Source: Thioalkalivibrio sp. AKL19 (GTDB taxonomy: Bacteria; Pseudomonadota; Gammaproteobacteria; Ectothiorhodospirales; Ectothiorhodospiraceae). Taken from it: a stretch of DNA of 64,000 nt. The notes under the pieces are model-generated. The model saw only the letters and a program-made list of their open reading frames with translations, was not told the origin of the DNA and searched no databases. Where the stretch lies: contig NZ_ATUK01000014.1 of the NCBI RefSeq assembly GCF_000420165.1, forward strand, positions 20,001 through 84,000. The letters run 5' to 3'. This document shows, one piece after another, positions 46,180 through 55,820 of this stretch; positions within the stretch are counted from its first letter, which is position 1; the number at the start of each line of letters is the position of its first letter. The translations under genes and the position numbers were made by a program.

Positions 46180-46590
46180 GCAGGAGCGCGGATTAAAAGG
46201 GAGGACCTTGCCGGGTGACAGCGCCGGCGCGGCGTCGGCGAGCGCCACCGCCAGCTCGGGCTCCATCGCGGACAGGGTGCGGTTCATGACCATGCTCGCC
46301 ATCGCGTGAAACAGCAGCAGTTCGCAGGCAACCGGACGGTGCAGGCTGCGCCGCCCGCGGGAGTGGAAGGCGGTCCAGGCGACCACCGGCATGTCGTTCA
46401 GCACCCGGTCGACGACGATCCAGGCATCACGCTGCAGGATCAGGTCCAGCTGCTTGAGCCCCGGCGGCGACAGGCGGATTTCCGGCCCCAGCAGGGCCAG
46501 CCCCCGGCGGACCTGGTTGAAGTAGCGCGCCTCCACCAGCCAGCCGGGGCGGACATCCAGGGTCGGGATCTCGGTGTGCCGGGAATACAT
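46174..46590 (-). CDS. Uncharacterised protein, 138 aa
   Basis: No family is recognised. MYSRHTEIPTLDVRPGWLVEARYFNQV... has no signal peptide or transmembrane helix. The middle reads LKQLDLILQRDAWIVVDRVLNDMPVVAWTAFHSRGRRSLHRPVACELLLFHAMASMVM, a mixed alpha/beta pattern with conserved-looking Trp, His and Arg residues. The C-terminus is ALSPGKVLPFNPRSCA. It is convergent with moeB and lies 147 bp downstream of hslO on the same strand. Codon use resembles neighbouring genes, so I treat it as real. Confidence 0.65.
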   Translation of the reverse strand: MYSRHTEIPTLDVRPGWLVEARYFNQVRRGLALLGPEIRLSPPGLKQLDLILQRDAWIVVDRVLNDMPVVAWTAFHSRGRRSLHRPVACELLLFHAMASMVMNRTLSAMEPELAVALADAAPALSPGKVLPFNPRSCA

Positions 46591-46736
46591 TGCGCCCCCG
46601 TCTGCGAACGCTGGAAGATCAGTCCTGCATCTATAGCAAGACCGCAGACGGTCGGGCGGGCGTCACGAGCGGATCGGCCCTCCGGGGGTCACGGCGGGCT
46701 AACGAGGGGGGCCAGCGGCCCGCCCCCAGGCGCTGG

Positions 46737-47636
46737 CTACTGGCGGGTTTCCGGAGTCGGCGGCTGGGTACCCTCGGGGGCGCAGAGGGCCTCGGCATCC
46801 ACCGGGTCGAAGTGGTAGTGGGCGTTGCAGAACTCGCAGGTCACGTCGACCGCACCCTGCTCCTCGATGATGCTGCGGATCTCGTCGCGGCCCAGGCTGC
46901 GCAGGGTCTCGCCGATGCGCTCGCGGGAGCAGGGGCAGTGGAAGCTGACACCGGTGCCGTCGAACAGGCGCACGCGCTCCTCGGCGAACAGCCGGCCCAG
47001 CAGGGTCCCCGCATCCAGCTCCAGCAGCTCCTCGGCGGTGGTGGTCTCGGCCAGGATCGTTGCGCGGTTCCACTCCTCGGAATCCCGCGTCACTGCATCA
47101 CCACCACCCTCGCCGGGTAGCGCCTGCAGCAGCATGCCGGCCGCGGACTGTGCCCCGCTTGCCAGCCAAAGCCGCGTCGGAAGCTGTTCCGAACGCTCGA
47201 AATAGACGTTCATCGCGTCCGCCAGGGTCTCGCCCTCCAGCTCGACCACGCCCTGGTAGCGCTCGCCGCCATCTCCGGGGTCCAGGGTCAGCATGAGCCG
47301 GGCATCCTCGCCGGCACACTCGGCCAGCGTCGCGCCCTCCGGCGGAGTCTCGCGAAAGCGGGCGAGCCCGCGCAACCGTCCCTTACCATCGGCCTGGGCG
47401 ACGATCATGTGCACCGGCCCGGGGCCGGTGACCTGCAGGATCAGCGAGCCGTCAAACTTGAGTGTCGCTGCGGTCAGCGCGACCGCCGCATAGGCCTGGC
47501 CCAGCAGGTCACGCACCACGGGCGGGTACTCGTGGCGCTCCAGAAGGGCCTGCCAGGCGGCATCCAGGTGCACCCACTCGCCGCGCACCCCGGCCTCCTC
47601 CAGCATGAAGCGATGGAGGGTGTCGGTCTCACGCAT
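46737..47636 (-). CDS. hslO: 33-kDa redox-regulated chaperone Hsp33
   Basis: Holdase activated when zinc-bound cysteines oxidise under peroxide or bleach stress. The 299-residue protein shows the Hsp33 core (RDLLGQAYAAVALTAATLKFDGSLILQVTGPGPVHMIVAQADGKGRLRG in sections) and the C-terminal zinc switch with all four cysteines: CPCSRERIGETL near residue 235 and CEFCNAHYHFDP near residue 265. It lies 30 bp downstream of gatB on the same strand and may be co-transcribed with gatCAB. Confidence 0.95.
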   Translation of the reverse strand: MRETDTLHRFMLEEAGVRGEWVHLDAAWQALLERHEYPPVVRDLLGQAYAAVALTAATLKFDGSLILQVTGPGPVHMIVAQADGKGRLRGLARFRETPPEGATLAECAGEDARLMLTLDPGDGGERYQGVVELEGETLADAMNVYFERSEQLPTRLWLASGAQSAAGMLLQALPGEGGGDAVTRDSEEWNRATILAETTTAEELLELDAGTLLGRLFAEERVRLFDGTGVSFHCPCSRERIGETLRSLGRDEIRSIIEEQGAVDVTCEFCNAHYHFDPVDAEALCAPEGTQPPTPETRQ

Positions 47637-47666
47637 GGCAGCTGAACTCGAACGAAATAAAGCGCA

Positions 47667-49100
47667 TCAGCCGTCGAGCTTGGCCTTCAGGCGCTCGTTG
47701 ACCTGGGCCGGGTTGGCCTTGCCCTGGGTCGCCTTCATCACCTGGCCGACGAAGAAGCCGAACAGCTTGTCCTTGCCGCCACGGTACTGCTCGAGCTGCT
47801 GCGGGTTGCTGGCCATCACGTCGTCGATGATGGCATCAATCGCACTGGTATCGGTGATCTGCTTGAGCCCCTTGGCCTCGATCACGGCATCAGCGTTGCC
47901 CTCGCCGTTCCACATCGCCTCGAAGACCTCCTTGGCGATCTTGCCGGAGATGGTCTCGTCCTGGATGCGCGCGAGCAGACCGGCCAGGCCATCGGCATTG
48001 ACCGGAGCATCCTTCAGTTCCACCTCGGAGCGATTGAGCGCGGCGGAGAAGTCGCCCATCACCCAGTTGGCGGCCAGCTTGGGCGCGTCGCAGCCGCCGG
48101 CCACGGCCTCGTAGAAGTCGCCCATCTCGCGGGTCGCGGTGAGGACGCCGGCGTCGTAGTCGGACAGGCCGTACTGCTCGACGAAGCGCGCCCGCTTGGC
48201 ATCCGGAAGCTCGGGCAGCTTCGCGCGCACGGAGTCGATGAAGGCATGGTCCACGACCAGCGGCAACAGATCCGGATCCGGGAAGTAGCGGTAGTCGTTC
48301 GCCTCTTCCTTGCTGCGCATGGAGCGCGTCTCGTCGCGGTCCGGATCGTACAGGCGGGTTTCCTGTACTACCGAGCCACCACCTTCGATCAGGTCGATCT
48401 GGCGTTCGACCTCGAAGTTGATCGCGCGCTCGACAAAGCGGAAGGAGTTCAGGTTCTTCAGCTCCGCGCGGGTGCCGAACTCGGTCTGGCCCTTGGGCCG
48501 CACCGAGACGTTGGCGTCACAGCGGAAGCTGCCTTCCTGCATGTTGCCGTCGCAGATGTCGAGGTAACGCACCAGGGAGTGCAGCTTCTTCATGTAGGCA
48601 ACGGCCTCCTTCGCGGAGCGCAGCTCCGGTTCGGAAACGATCTCGATCAGCGGGGTACCGGCACGGTTGAGGTCGATACCGGTCATCGCCTCGAAGCCCT
48701 CGTGCAGGCTCTTGCCGGCGTCCTCCTCGAGGTGCGCGCGGGTCACCCCGACGCGCTTGATGGTGCCGTCTTCCAGTTCGATATCCAGATGCCCCAGGCC
48801 CACGATCGGCAGTTCGAACTGCGAGATCTGGTAGCCCTTGGGGAGGTCCGGATAGAAGTAGTTCTTGCGCGCGAAAACCGAGCGCGGGGTGATCTCGGCA
48901 TTGATCGCCAGGCCCAGCATCACGGCCCGCTCCACCGCACCCTGGTTCAGCACTGGCAGTACGCCGGGCATGCCCAGGTCCACCGGGCAGGCCTGGCGAT
49001 TGGGCTCGGCGCCGTAGGCGGTGGGCGCCCCGGAAAAGATTTTGGAGACGGTATTGAGCTGGGCGTGAATCTCCAGCCCGATGACGGTTTCCCATTCCAT
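47667..49100 (-). CDS. gatB: Asp-tRNA(Asn)/Glu-tRNA(Gln) amidotransferase subunit B
   Basis: Kinase/transamidase subunit that activates misacylated Glu-tRNA-Gln or Asp-tRNA-Asn for amidation. The 477-residue protein begins [24 protein letters not shown]. It shows [56 protein letters not shown], and a C-terminal YqeY-like tail domain ending [30 protein letters not shown] 49100 is the family start. The gene follows gatA by 11 bp. With gatA, gatC and tRNA-Gln in the window it supports indirect glutaminyl- or asparaginyl-tRNA formation. Confidence 0.96.
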   Translation of the reverse strand: MEWETVIGLEIHAQLNTVSKIFSGAPTAYGAEPNRQACPVDLGMPGVLPVLNQGAVERAVMLGLAINAEITPRSVFARKNYFYPDLPKGYQISQFELPIVGLGHLDIELEDGTIKRVGVTRAHLEEDAGKSLHEGFEAMTGIDLNRAGTPLIEIVSEPELRSAKEAVAYMKKLHSLVRYLDICDGNMQEGSFRCDANVSVRPKGQTEFGTRAELKNLNSFRFVERAINFEVERQIDLIEGGGSVVQETRLYDPDRDETRSMRSKEEANDYRYFPDPDLLPLVVDHAFIDSVRAKLPELPDAKRARFVEQYGLSDYDAGVLTATREMGDFYEAVAGGCDAPKLAANWVMGDFSAALNRSEVELKDAPVNADGLAGLLARIQDETISGKIAKEVFEAMWNGEGNADAVIEAKGLKQITDTSAIDAIIDDVMASNPQQLEQYRGGKDKLFGFFVGQVMKATQGKANPAQVNERLKAKLDG

Positions 49101-49111
49101 GTTCAGGGCCC

Positions 49112-50566
49112 TCAGGCGAAGGCCGCCGGCACGCGCGCGTGCCAGTCGGTCTCTTGCTGATACTGGTGAGCGACGCCCAGCAGGCGCGCCTCGTCGAAAT
49201 AGTTGCCGATCAGTTGCAGCCCGACCGGCAGGCCGTCGATCTCGCCGGCCGGCAGCGACATCGCCGGCAGCCCCGCGAGGTTCGCGGCGATGGTGTAGAT
49301 ATCCGACAGGTACATGCTGACCGGGTCGGCCTTGGCACCCAGCGCGAACGGCAGCTCCGGGGTGGTCGGCGCCAGTAGCACGTCCACGTCCTCGAAGGCG
49401 CGACGGAAGTCGTCGGCGATGATGCGCCGGACCTTCTGCGCCTTCAGGTAGTAGGCGTCGTAGTAGCCGGCGGACAGCACGTAGGTGCCGACCATGATGC
49501 GGCGCTTCACCTCGTCGCCGAAGCCCTCCCCGCGCGAGCGGGTGTAGAGGTCCATCAGGTCTTCGGGATTCTCGCAGCGATAGCCATAGCGCACGCCGTC
49601 GAAGCGCGCGAGGTTGGAGGAGCACTCGGCCGGGGCGACCACGTAATAGGCCGGCACCGACAGGTGGCTGTTCGGCAGGCCGACCTCGCGCACCTCGGCG
49701 CCGCGGCCCTTGAGCACCTCGATGGCGGCGTCGATCACGCCGCGCACGCGCTCGTCCAGTCCGGCCTCGCCGAAGAATTCCGTCGGCAGGCCGATGCGCA
49801 GGCCCTTCAGGTCCTGCTCCAGTCCGGCGGTGAAGTCCTCTTCCGGGCGCTCGACGCTGGTGGAGTCGCGCTCGTCGAAGCCGGCCATCGCGTTCAGCAT
49901 CCGCCCGCAGTCCTCGGCGGTCGCGGCCATCGGGCCACCCTGGTCGAGACTGGAGGCGAAGGCGATCATGCCGTAGCGCGAGACGCGCCCGTAGGTCGGC
50001 TTGAGCCCGGTGATGCCGCAGAAGGCTGCCGGCTGGCGGATCGAGCCGCCGGTGTCGGTGCCCGTGGCACCCGGCACTAGGCGCGCCCCCACCGCGGCGG
50101 CGGAGCCGCCGGAGGAACCACCCGGGACGCGTTCGGTATCCCAGGGGTTGCGAACGGGGCCATAGAAACTCGTCTCGTTGGACGAGCCCATCGCGAATTC
50201 GTCCATGTTGGTCTTGCCCAGCATCACCGCGCCGGCGGCATTCATGCGCTCGACGACGGTGGCGTTGTAGGGCGAGACGAACGGATCCAGCATGCGCGAG
50301 CCGCAGGAGGTGCGCACACCCTCGGTGCAGAAGATGTCCTTCTGCGCGACGGGCACGCCCAGCAACGGGCTCTGCTCGCCTTTCGCCAGGCGCGCATCGG
50401 CGGCATCGGCCTGCGCCAGCGCCTGCTCGGCGGTCACGGTGATGAAGCTGTTCAACTGCGGATCGAGACGCTCGATCCGGTCCAGATACAGCTGGGTCAG
50501 TTCACGCGAACTGATCTCGCGGGCCTGGAGCTTGCGCACCCAGCCGGACAGGGTTTCCTGGGCCAT
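49112..50566 (-). CDS. gatA: Asp-tRNA(Asn)/Glu-tRNA(Gln) amidotransferase subunit A
   Basis: Glutaminase subunit that releases ammonia for transamidation. The 484-residue amidase-signature protein has the catalytic lysine in [14 protein letters not shown] near residue 77, the serine-rich signature [36 protein letters not shown] (cis-Ser and nucleophile Ser near 152 and 176), and [14 protein letters not shown]. It follows gatC by 62 bp and precedes gatB by 11 bp in the conserved gatC-gatA-gatB order. Confidence 0.96.
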   Translation of the reverse strand: MAQETLSGWVRKLQAREISSRELTQLYLDRIERLDPQLNSFITVTAEQALAQADAADARLAKGEQSPLLGVPVAQKDIFCTEGVRTSCGSRMLDPFVSPYNATVVERMNAAGAVMLGKTNMDEFAMGSSNETSFYGPVRNPWDTERVPGGSSGGSAAAVGARLVPGATGTDTGGSIRQPAAFCGITGLKPTYGRVSRYGMIAFASSLDQGGPMAATAEDCGRMLNAMAGFDERDSTSVERPEEDFTAGLEQDLKGLRIGLPTEFFGEAGLDERVRGVIDAAIEVLKGRGAEVREVGLPNSHLSVPAYYVVAPAECSSNLARFDGVRYGYRCENPEDLMDLYTRSRGEGFGDEVKRRIMVGTYVLSAGYYDAYYLKAQKVRRIIADDFRRAFEDVDVLLAPTTPELPFALGAKADPVSMYLSDIYTIAANLAGLPAMSLPAGEIDGLPVGLQLIGNYFDEARLLGVAHQYQQETDWHARVPAAFA

Positions 50567-50628
50567 GGTTTCGGGGACTCTTTCTGGCTAGAAGCGTGAC
50601 GGGTTCAACAGAACGGCGACCGCGCGGA

Positions 50629-50916
50629 TCATTCGATCACGCGCGGGACCAGGTACAGGCCACCCTCGACGGCCGGGGCGATGGCCTGATAGGCCTCGCG
50701 CCGGTCCGGCTCGGTGACCGCGTCCGGGCGCAGGCGCTGCTCGGCGTCCAGCGGGTGGGCCATCGGCTCAACACCCTCGATGGCCGCACCATCCAGTTGT
50801 TCGACAAAGGCAAAGATGTCGCTCAGCCCTCCGGCGAAATCCCGGGCCTGGTCGTCGTTCATGGCCAGACGGGAGAGATGGGCAATGCGCCGGACTTCGG
50901 AGGTATCGACGGACAT
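50629..50916 (-). CDS. gatC: Asp-tRNA(Asn)/Glu-tRNA(Gln) amidotransferase subunit C
   Basis: Small subunit (95 residues) that stabilises the GatAB interface. The start is MSVDTSEVRRIAHLSRLAMND, with VRRIAHLSRL the family's N-terminal helix. The middle is ILPxG-like VEGVEPMAHPL, and the C-terminus ends LYLVPRVIE, the usual FxVPxVI(E) docking motif. It is the first gene of gatCAB and diverges from mreB. Confidence 0.94.
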   Translation of the reverse strand: MSVDTSEVRRIAHLSRLAMNDDQARDFAGGLSDIFAFVEQLDGAAIEGVEPMAHPLDAEQRLRPDAVTEPDRREAYQAIAPAVEGGLYLVPRVIE

Positions 50917-50985
50917 GACGGGAGGGTCCTGTAGCGTTCAAATTCAACGGGCGAAACGGAGCGCAAACTTACCACAAAGCCGTTG

Positions 50986-52103
<1,118 letters not shown>

Positions 52104-52246
52104 CACCGGGCCACGCCACCCGCGCCTCCCTGGCGCGGGTCTCCCCGGACGACGGGTTCGGGTTACACTCCGGGCCGCAACAGGTCGGCAAGGCCGCACG
52201 GAGCGAACCCCCGCGCCACCTTGCCTAGTCGACGCGATCCGGAACC

Positions 52247-52261
52247 GGAGGTCACGCCATC
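52247..52261 (+). promoter_or_regulatory. Strong ribosome-binding site before a non-ATG mreC start
   Basis: GGAGG at 52247-52251 is followed after exactly 7 nt by ATC at 52259-52261, the position where MreC homologues begin. No ATG, GTG or TTG exists in this frame between the TAG at 52226-52228 and ATG 52337. This site decides the start proposed for mreC. Confidence 0.6.
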
Positions 52262-53182
52262 AGCAAGCCGCTGTTCAGACTGGGTGTCTCGCCCACTCTG
52301 CGCCTGCTCGCGGTCGTCCTGCTGGGACTGGCGCTGATGGCGCTGGATCATCGCGTGAACGAGCTGCAGTTTGTCCGCGGCGCCCTGGCCACGGTCACCT
52401 ACCCGCTGCAGGTCGCGGTGGACGCGCCGGTCCGCGCATTCAGCCGGGTATTCGAGTCGTTCACCAGCCGCGAGGACCTGATCACCGAGAATCGCATCCT
52501 GCGTAGCGAGAACGCCGAGCTGCGCGCCCGCCAGCTGCGCTTCGAGGCCCTGCAGCAGGAGAACGACCGCCTGCGGGCGCTCCTGAACACCGCCCAGCAG
52601 GCCGAGGAACGCGTCGAGATCGCGAAGCTGCTGGCCGTGGACTTGGATCCCTTCCGCCAGCAGATCGTGCTCAACAAGGGCCGCAATGACGACGTCTACG
52701 CCGGACAACCAGTCATCAACGCCGACGGCGTGATCGGCCAGGTCCTTTCCACCCGGCTGACCAGCTCCGTCGCGCTGCTGATCTCCGACCCCAGCCACGC
52801 CCTTCCGGTGCTCAGCGCGCGCACGGGGCTGCGGGGGCTGGTAGTTGGCACCGGCAACCCGCAACGCCTGGAGATGCGCCACGTCCCGTTGCAGGAGGAT
52901 GTGGAACCCGGCGACCTGTTGCTGACCTCCGGCCTCGGTGGCCGCTTCCCGGCGGACTACCCGGTGGCCCGCGTGACCTCGGTTGAACGACCGCAGGGTC
53001 AGCCGTTCCTGAGCATCGAGGCCGAGCCCCTCGCCGCGCTGGACCGCTCGCGCGAGGTCCTGCTGCTGTGGACGGAGGGCAGCATGCCGGGGATCATCCC
53101 CCTCGAGGCCGACGAGGCCCGGGATGTCTCGCCGGATGCGCCCGCACCGGAGCCGGCCGCAGCGCCCCCGGAAGCGCCGTGA
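52259..53182 (+). CDS. mreC: Rod shape-determining protein MreC, apparent ATC start
   Basis: Periplasmic scaffold that links MreB, MreD and the wall synthases. From ATC 52259 the product is 307 residues. The N-terminal cytoplasmic segment (SKPLFRLGVSPTLRLL) and transmembrane helix (LLAVVLLGLALMALDHR) align with MreC openings such as E. coli MKPIFSRGPS. They are followed by a coiled coil (about 75-110; LITENRILRSENAELRARQL) and the beta domain with QQIVLNKGRNDDVYAGQPVINADGVIGQV and VTSGLGGRFPADYPVA. The first conventional start, ATG 52337, lies inside this helix and would destroy most of the membrane anchor. GGAGG precedes ATC by 7 nt. Alternatives are initiation at CTG 52271 or a sequence error turning ATG into ATC. 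The C-terminal tail is Pro/Ala-rich. Overlaps mreD as GTGA. Confidence 0.88.
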   Translation: MSKPLFRLGVSPTLRLLAVVLLGLALMALDHRVNELQFVRGALATVTYPLQVAVDAPVRAFSRVFESFTSREDLITENRILRSENAELRARQLRFEALQQENDRLRALLNTAQQAEERVEIAKLLAVDLDPFRQQIVLNKGRNDDVYAGQPVINADGVIGQVLSTRLTSSVALLISDPSHALPVLSARTGLRGLVVGTGNPQRLEMRHVPLQEDVEPGDLLLTSGLGGRFPADYPVARVTSVERPQGQPFLSIEAEPLAALDRSREVLLLWTEGSMPGIIPLEADEARDVSPDAPAPEPAAAPPEAP

Positions 53183-53670
53183 CCCGCGCCATCGGCATCC
53201 CCTGGCCGGTGGCACTGACCCTGCTGGCGGCCCTGGCGCTGGCGATCGTGCCAGTCCCGGATGCCCTGCGCCCGGCGCGCCCGGAGTGGCTGACACTCGT
53301 GCTGATCTACTGGACCATGGCCTTTCCGACCCGTATCGGCGTCCTGACGGCGTTCGTCGCCGGATTGCTGCTGGACACCCTGCTGGGCCAGTTGCTGGGA
53401 CAGAACGCCATCGCCCTGGCGGTGATCATCTACATCGTGCTGCAGATCCATCCGCGGCTGCGGGTGTACCCGGTCTGGCAGCAGATGATGGTGGTCGCGA
53501 TCCTGATCGCGCTGTTCAAGCTGCTGGCCTTGTGGCCCCAGGGCATCACCGGGTTCCCGCCGGGCGACATCATGTACTGGTCGCCGGCAATCACGAGCGC
53601 GCTGCTGTGGCCGCTGATCTTTTTCCTGCTGCGCGACATGCGCCGGCGCTGGCTGTTGCACCTGACCTGA
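53179..53670 (+). CDS. mreD: Rod shape-determining protein MreD
   Basis: Integral membrane partner of MreC. The 163-residue protein starts at GTG 53179, overlapping the mreC stop as GTGA. It has about five hydrophobic helices (PVALTLLAALALAIVPVP; LVLIYWTMAFP; GVLTAFVAGLLLDTLLGQLLGQNAIALAVIIYIV in two parts; MMVVAILIALFKLLALW; and a final SALLWPLIFFLL). The conserved VAGLLLDTLLGQLLGQNA region matches the MreD family G..LLD...G...G.NAL pattern. Last gene of mreBCD; a weak hairpin follows. Confidence 0.93.
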   Translation: MTRAIGIPWPVALTLLAALALAIVPVPDALRPARPEWLTLVLIYWTMAFPTRIGVLTAFVAGLLLDTLLGQLLGQNAIALAVIIYIVLQIHPRLRVYPVWQQMMVVAILIALFKLLALWPQGITGFPPGDIMYWSPAITSALLWPLIFFLLRDMRRRWLLHLT

Positions 53671-53679
53671 GGTGGCTCA

Positions 53680-53703
53680 CAGGCCCGGGAACCCCGGGGC
53701 CTG
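53680..53703 (+). terminator. Possible terminator hairpin after mreD
   Basis: CAGGCCCGGG and CCCCGGGGCCTG form a GC-rich stem of about 10 bp with one bulge and a short AA-containing loop, starting 10 bp past the mreD stop. No U-tract follows, so activity is uncertain. Confidence 0.3.
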
Positions 53704-53760
53704 CTCGAAGCGTCCGGGCCGGTCGCGCATACTGTGCCAACCCGCAACAAGGAGCATCCC

Positions 53761-54063
53761 ATGGACCCGAACAAGCAAACCGAGATCGAATCCGCCGTGT
53801 TCCGCCGCCTGCTACAGCACCTGGACGAGCGCAAGGACGTGCAGAACATCGACCTGATGAACCTGGCCGGCTTCTGCCGCAACTGCCTGTCCAAGTGGTA
53901 CGTGGCGGCCGCCGAGGAGCGCGGCGAATCGGTCGACTACGAAAGCGCCCGCGAGATCGTCTACGGCATGCCCTACGGGGAGTGGAAGGAGCGCTACCAG
54001 AAAGAGGCCACCGCCGAGCAAAAGGCGGCCTTCGAAGCCAGTCAGAAGTCACACGATGCATGA
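53761..54063 (+). CDS. DUF1244 family protein
   Basis: A 100-residue cytoplasmic protein, MDPNKQTEIESAVFRRLLQHLDERKDVQNIDLMNLAGFCRNCLSKWY in sections. The RNxDLMxLxGFCRNCLxxWY core with paired cysteines is the hallmark of DUF1244, a small helical family common in proteobacteria with unknown function. The C-terminal half is YGMPYGEWKERYQKEATAEQ, also conserved. The start ATG 53761 has AAGGAG 5 nt upstream. It overlaps the rnd start by 8 bp, implying co-expression with RNase D; a role linked to RNA metabolism is a guess from context. Confidence 0.88.
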   Translation: MDPNKQTEIESAVFRRLLQHLDERKDVQNIDLMNLAGFCRNCLSKWYVAAAEERGESVDYESAREIVYGMPYGEWKERYQKEATAEQKAAFEASQKSHDA

Positions 54064-55204
54064 TCACGGCCTGATCGAGACCCCGGAGGCCCTGCGGGAC
54101 TTTCTGGACACCATCGCCGGGACCGACTGGATCGCGCTGGACACCGAGTTCATGCGCGAGAAGACCTACTACCCGCGCCTCTGCCTGATCCAACTGGCGA
54201 CGCTGGACCAGATCGCCTGTGTCGACCCGCTGAAGCTGGACATCCACCTGCTCGAACCACTCCTGTTCGATGCCGGCGTGACCAAAGTCTTCCATTCGGC
54301 TTCACAGGATCTCGAGGTCCTGTACCGCGAGCTCGGACGGGTTCCCACCCCGGTATTCGATACCCAGATCGCGGCCAGCATGCTTGGCTATGGCGAGCAG
54401 ATCGGCTATGCCAATCTGGTCAAGGCGATCCTCGACCGCGACCTCGACAAGAGCCAGACGCGAACCGACTGGTCACGCCGCCCTCTGAGCGAGCAGCAGA
54501 TCCGCTACGCCGCGGACGACGTGCGCTTCCTGGCGACTGTATTCATGCGCCTGTTGCACGAACTGGAGAGTCATGACCGCATGCACTGGCTGCGCCCGGA
54601 GATGGAGGCGCTGAGCAACCCGGCCCTGTACGAACCGGACCCCGACAACGCCTGGCAGCGGGTCTCCGGGGCCAAGCGGCTCAAGCCGCGCGAGCGCGGC
54701 GTACTGAAGGCCGTGGCCGCCTGGCGCGAACGCGCCGCCCAGGCAAGCGACCGCCCGCGTCGCTGGATCCTGGCCGACGACATTCTGATCGACATCGCCC
54801 GGCGCACCCCGCAGGACAGTGGCGCCCTGCACCAGCTGCGCGGCTTCCCTGACGGCATGAAGTCGCCGCGTCAGGAAGAACTGCTGGAGGCAATCCGCGA
54901 GGGCCAGGCCATGCCCCGCGAGGAATGGCCTCAATTGCCGGACAAGGCCAAGCTGACCGAAGCAGAAGAAGTCCTTGCGGACATCGGCATGGCCCTGCTG
55001 CGCGAGTGCGCACGACGCAACCAGATCACCGCCGGCGCGATTGCGCAGCGCAAGGATGTCGTCGAACTCCTGAAGGGCGACGGCACGAGCGGCCGCCTCG
55101 GCAGTGGCTGGCGCCACGAGATCGCCGGAAAGACCATCGCCCGCTGGTTTGCGGGCGATGGGGAGCTGACACGTACGGAGGAAGGGCTGCAGATCCGCCC
55201 GTGA
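54056..55204 (+). CDS. rnd: Ribonuclease D
   Basis: 3'-5' exoribonuclease that matures tRNA and other stable RNA 3' ends. The 382-residue protein has the DEDDy catalytic motifs: WIALDTEFMREKTYYPRLCLIQ (Asp29 and Glu31), VFHSASQDLEVL (third acid near residue 85), and the Tyr/Asp pair in QQIRYAADDVRFL near residue 150. The first HRDC domain begins near residue 210 (RERGVLKAVAAWRERAAQASDRPRRWILADDILIDIA in sections), followed by a second helical C-terminal domain. It overlaps the DUF1244 gene and is convergent with the next gene. Confidence 0.95.
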   Translation: MHDHGLIETPEALRDFLDTIAGTDWIALDTEFMREKTYYPRLCLIQLATLDQIACVDPLKLDIHLLEPLLFDAGVTKVFHSASQDLEVLYRELGRVPTPVFDTQIAASMLGYGEQIGYANLVKAILDRDLDKSQTRTDWSRRPLSEQQIRYAADDVRFLATVFMRLLHELESHDRMHWLRPEMEALSNPALYEPDPDNAWQRVSGAKRLKPRERGVLKAVAAWRERAAQASDRPRRWILADDILIDIARRTPQDSGALHQLRGFPDGMKSPRQEELLEAIREGQAMPREEWPQLPDKAKLTEAEEVLADIGMALLRECARRNQITAGAIAQRKDVVELLKGDGTSGRLGSGWRHEIAGKTIARWFAGDGELTRTEEGLQIRP

Positions 55205-55232
55205 TCGTCGTCCGGGCGGGCCTGCGGCCGCG

Positions 55233-55679
55233 TCAGGACGCCTTGTAGACGCCGCGGCGCGGCGAGGTCAGGCGACCCTGGCGCTTCAGGTAGGCCAAGG
55301 TCTGACTGATGTTCTTGGTATCCAGGCCGGCCTTCTCCGCCTCCGCCTTGATCTCCTTGATGCCCATCTCCGGCTGCTTGGCGACGATCTCGCACAGCTT
55401 CTGACTGATGGACTCGCCACCGGCCCGGCGCCCGCGACGTCCGCCGCCGGCACTCCCGGTGCGGCCCACGCGGCCGCCCAGTTCGCGGATCTGTCGCTCG
55501 AGTTCATTGAGTTCCTTGCGATGCCGCGCCAGCATCTCCTTGCGCTTTTCCATCAGCTTCTCGCGCTTCTGGCGACGCTCGGCCTCCTTGCGCTCGGCCT
55601 CTTCCTTTTCCCGCTGGCGCGCGAGGGCGTACAGTTCTTCCGCCGACAGATCGGAGGCCTTCTTGTTATCCATGCTCAT
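55233..55679 (-). CDS. Coiled-coil basic protein with possible winged-helix C-terminus
   Basis: A 148-residue cytoplasmic protein. Residues about 10-70 form an extremely charged coiled coil (REKEEAERKEAERRQKREKLMEKRKEML...). Then comes an Arg/Gly hinge (GGRVGRTGSAGGGRRGRRAGG), then about 55 residues resembling a small helical or winged-helix domain (KLCEIVAKQPEMGIKEIKAEAEKAG...ISQTLAYLKRQGRLTSPRRGVYKAS). The oligomerising N-terminus plus basic linker plus DNA-binding-like end recalls nucleoid-associated proteins, but no named family is certain. The start is ATG 55679 with GGGAG 6 nt upstream. Convergent with rnd. Confidence 0.78.
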   Translation of the reverse strand: MSMDNKKASDLSAEELYALARQREKEEAERKEAERRQKREKLMEKRKEMLARHRKELNELERQIRELGGRVGRTGSAGGGRRGRRAGGESISQKLCEIVAKQPEMGIKEIKAEAEKAGLDTKNISQTLAYLKRQGRLTSPRRGVYKAS

Positions 55680-55820
55680 GCAGAACTCCCGGATGCTGAA
55701 AATTGATTCAATGACAGGTTTGGACGACAGGGGTTCACGACCCCGTCCCATTCTCTAAAACTAGGGAAACACTGGTTAATGCACACACTCGCGTTGGCCA
55801 CGGCAGAATAATACGAACCC

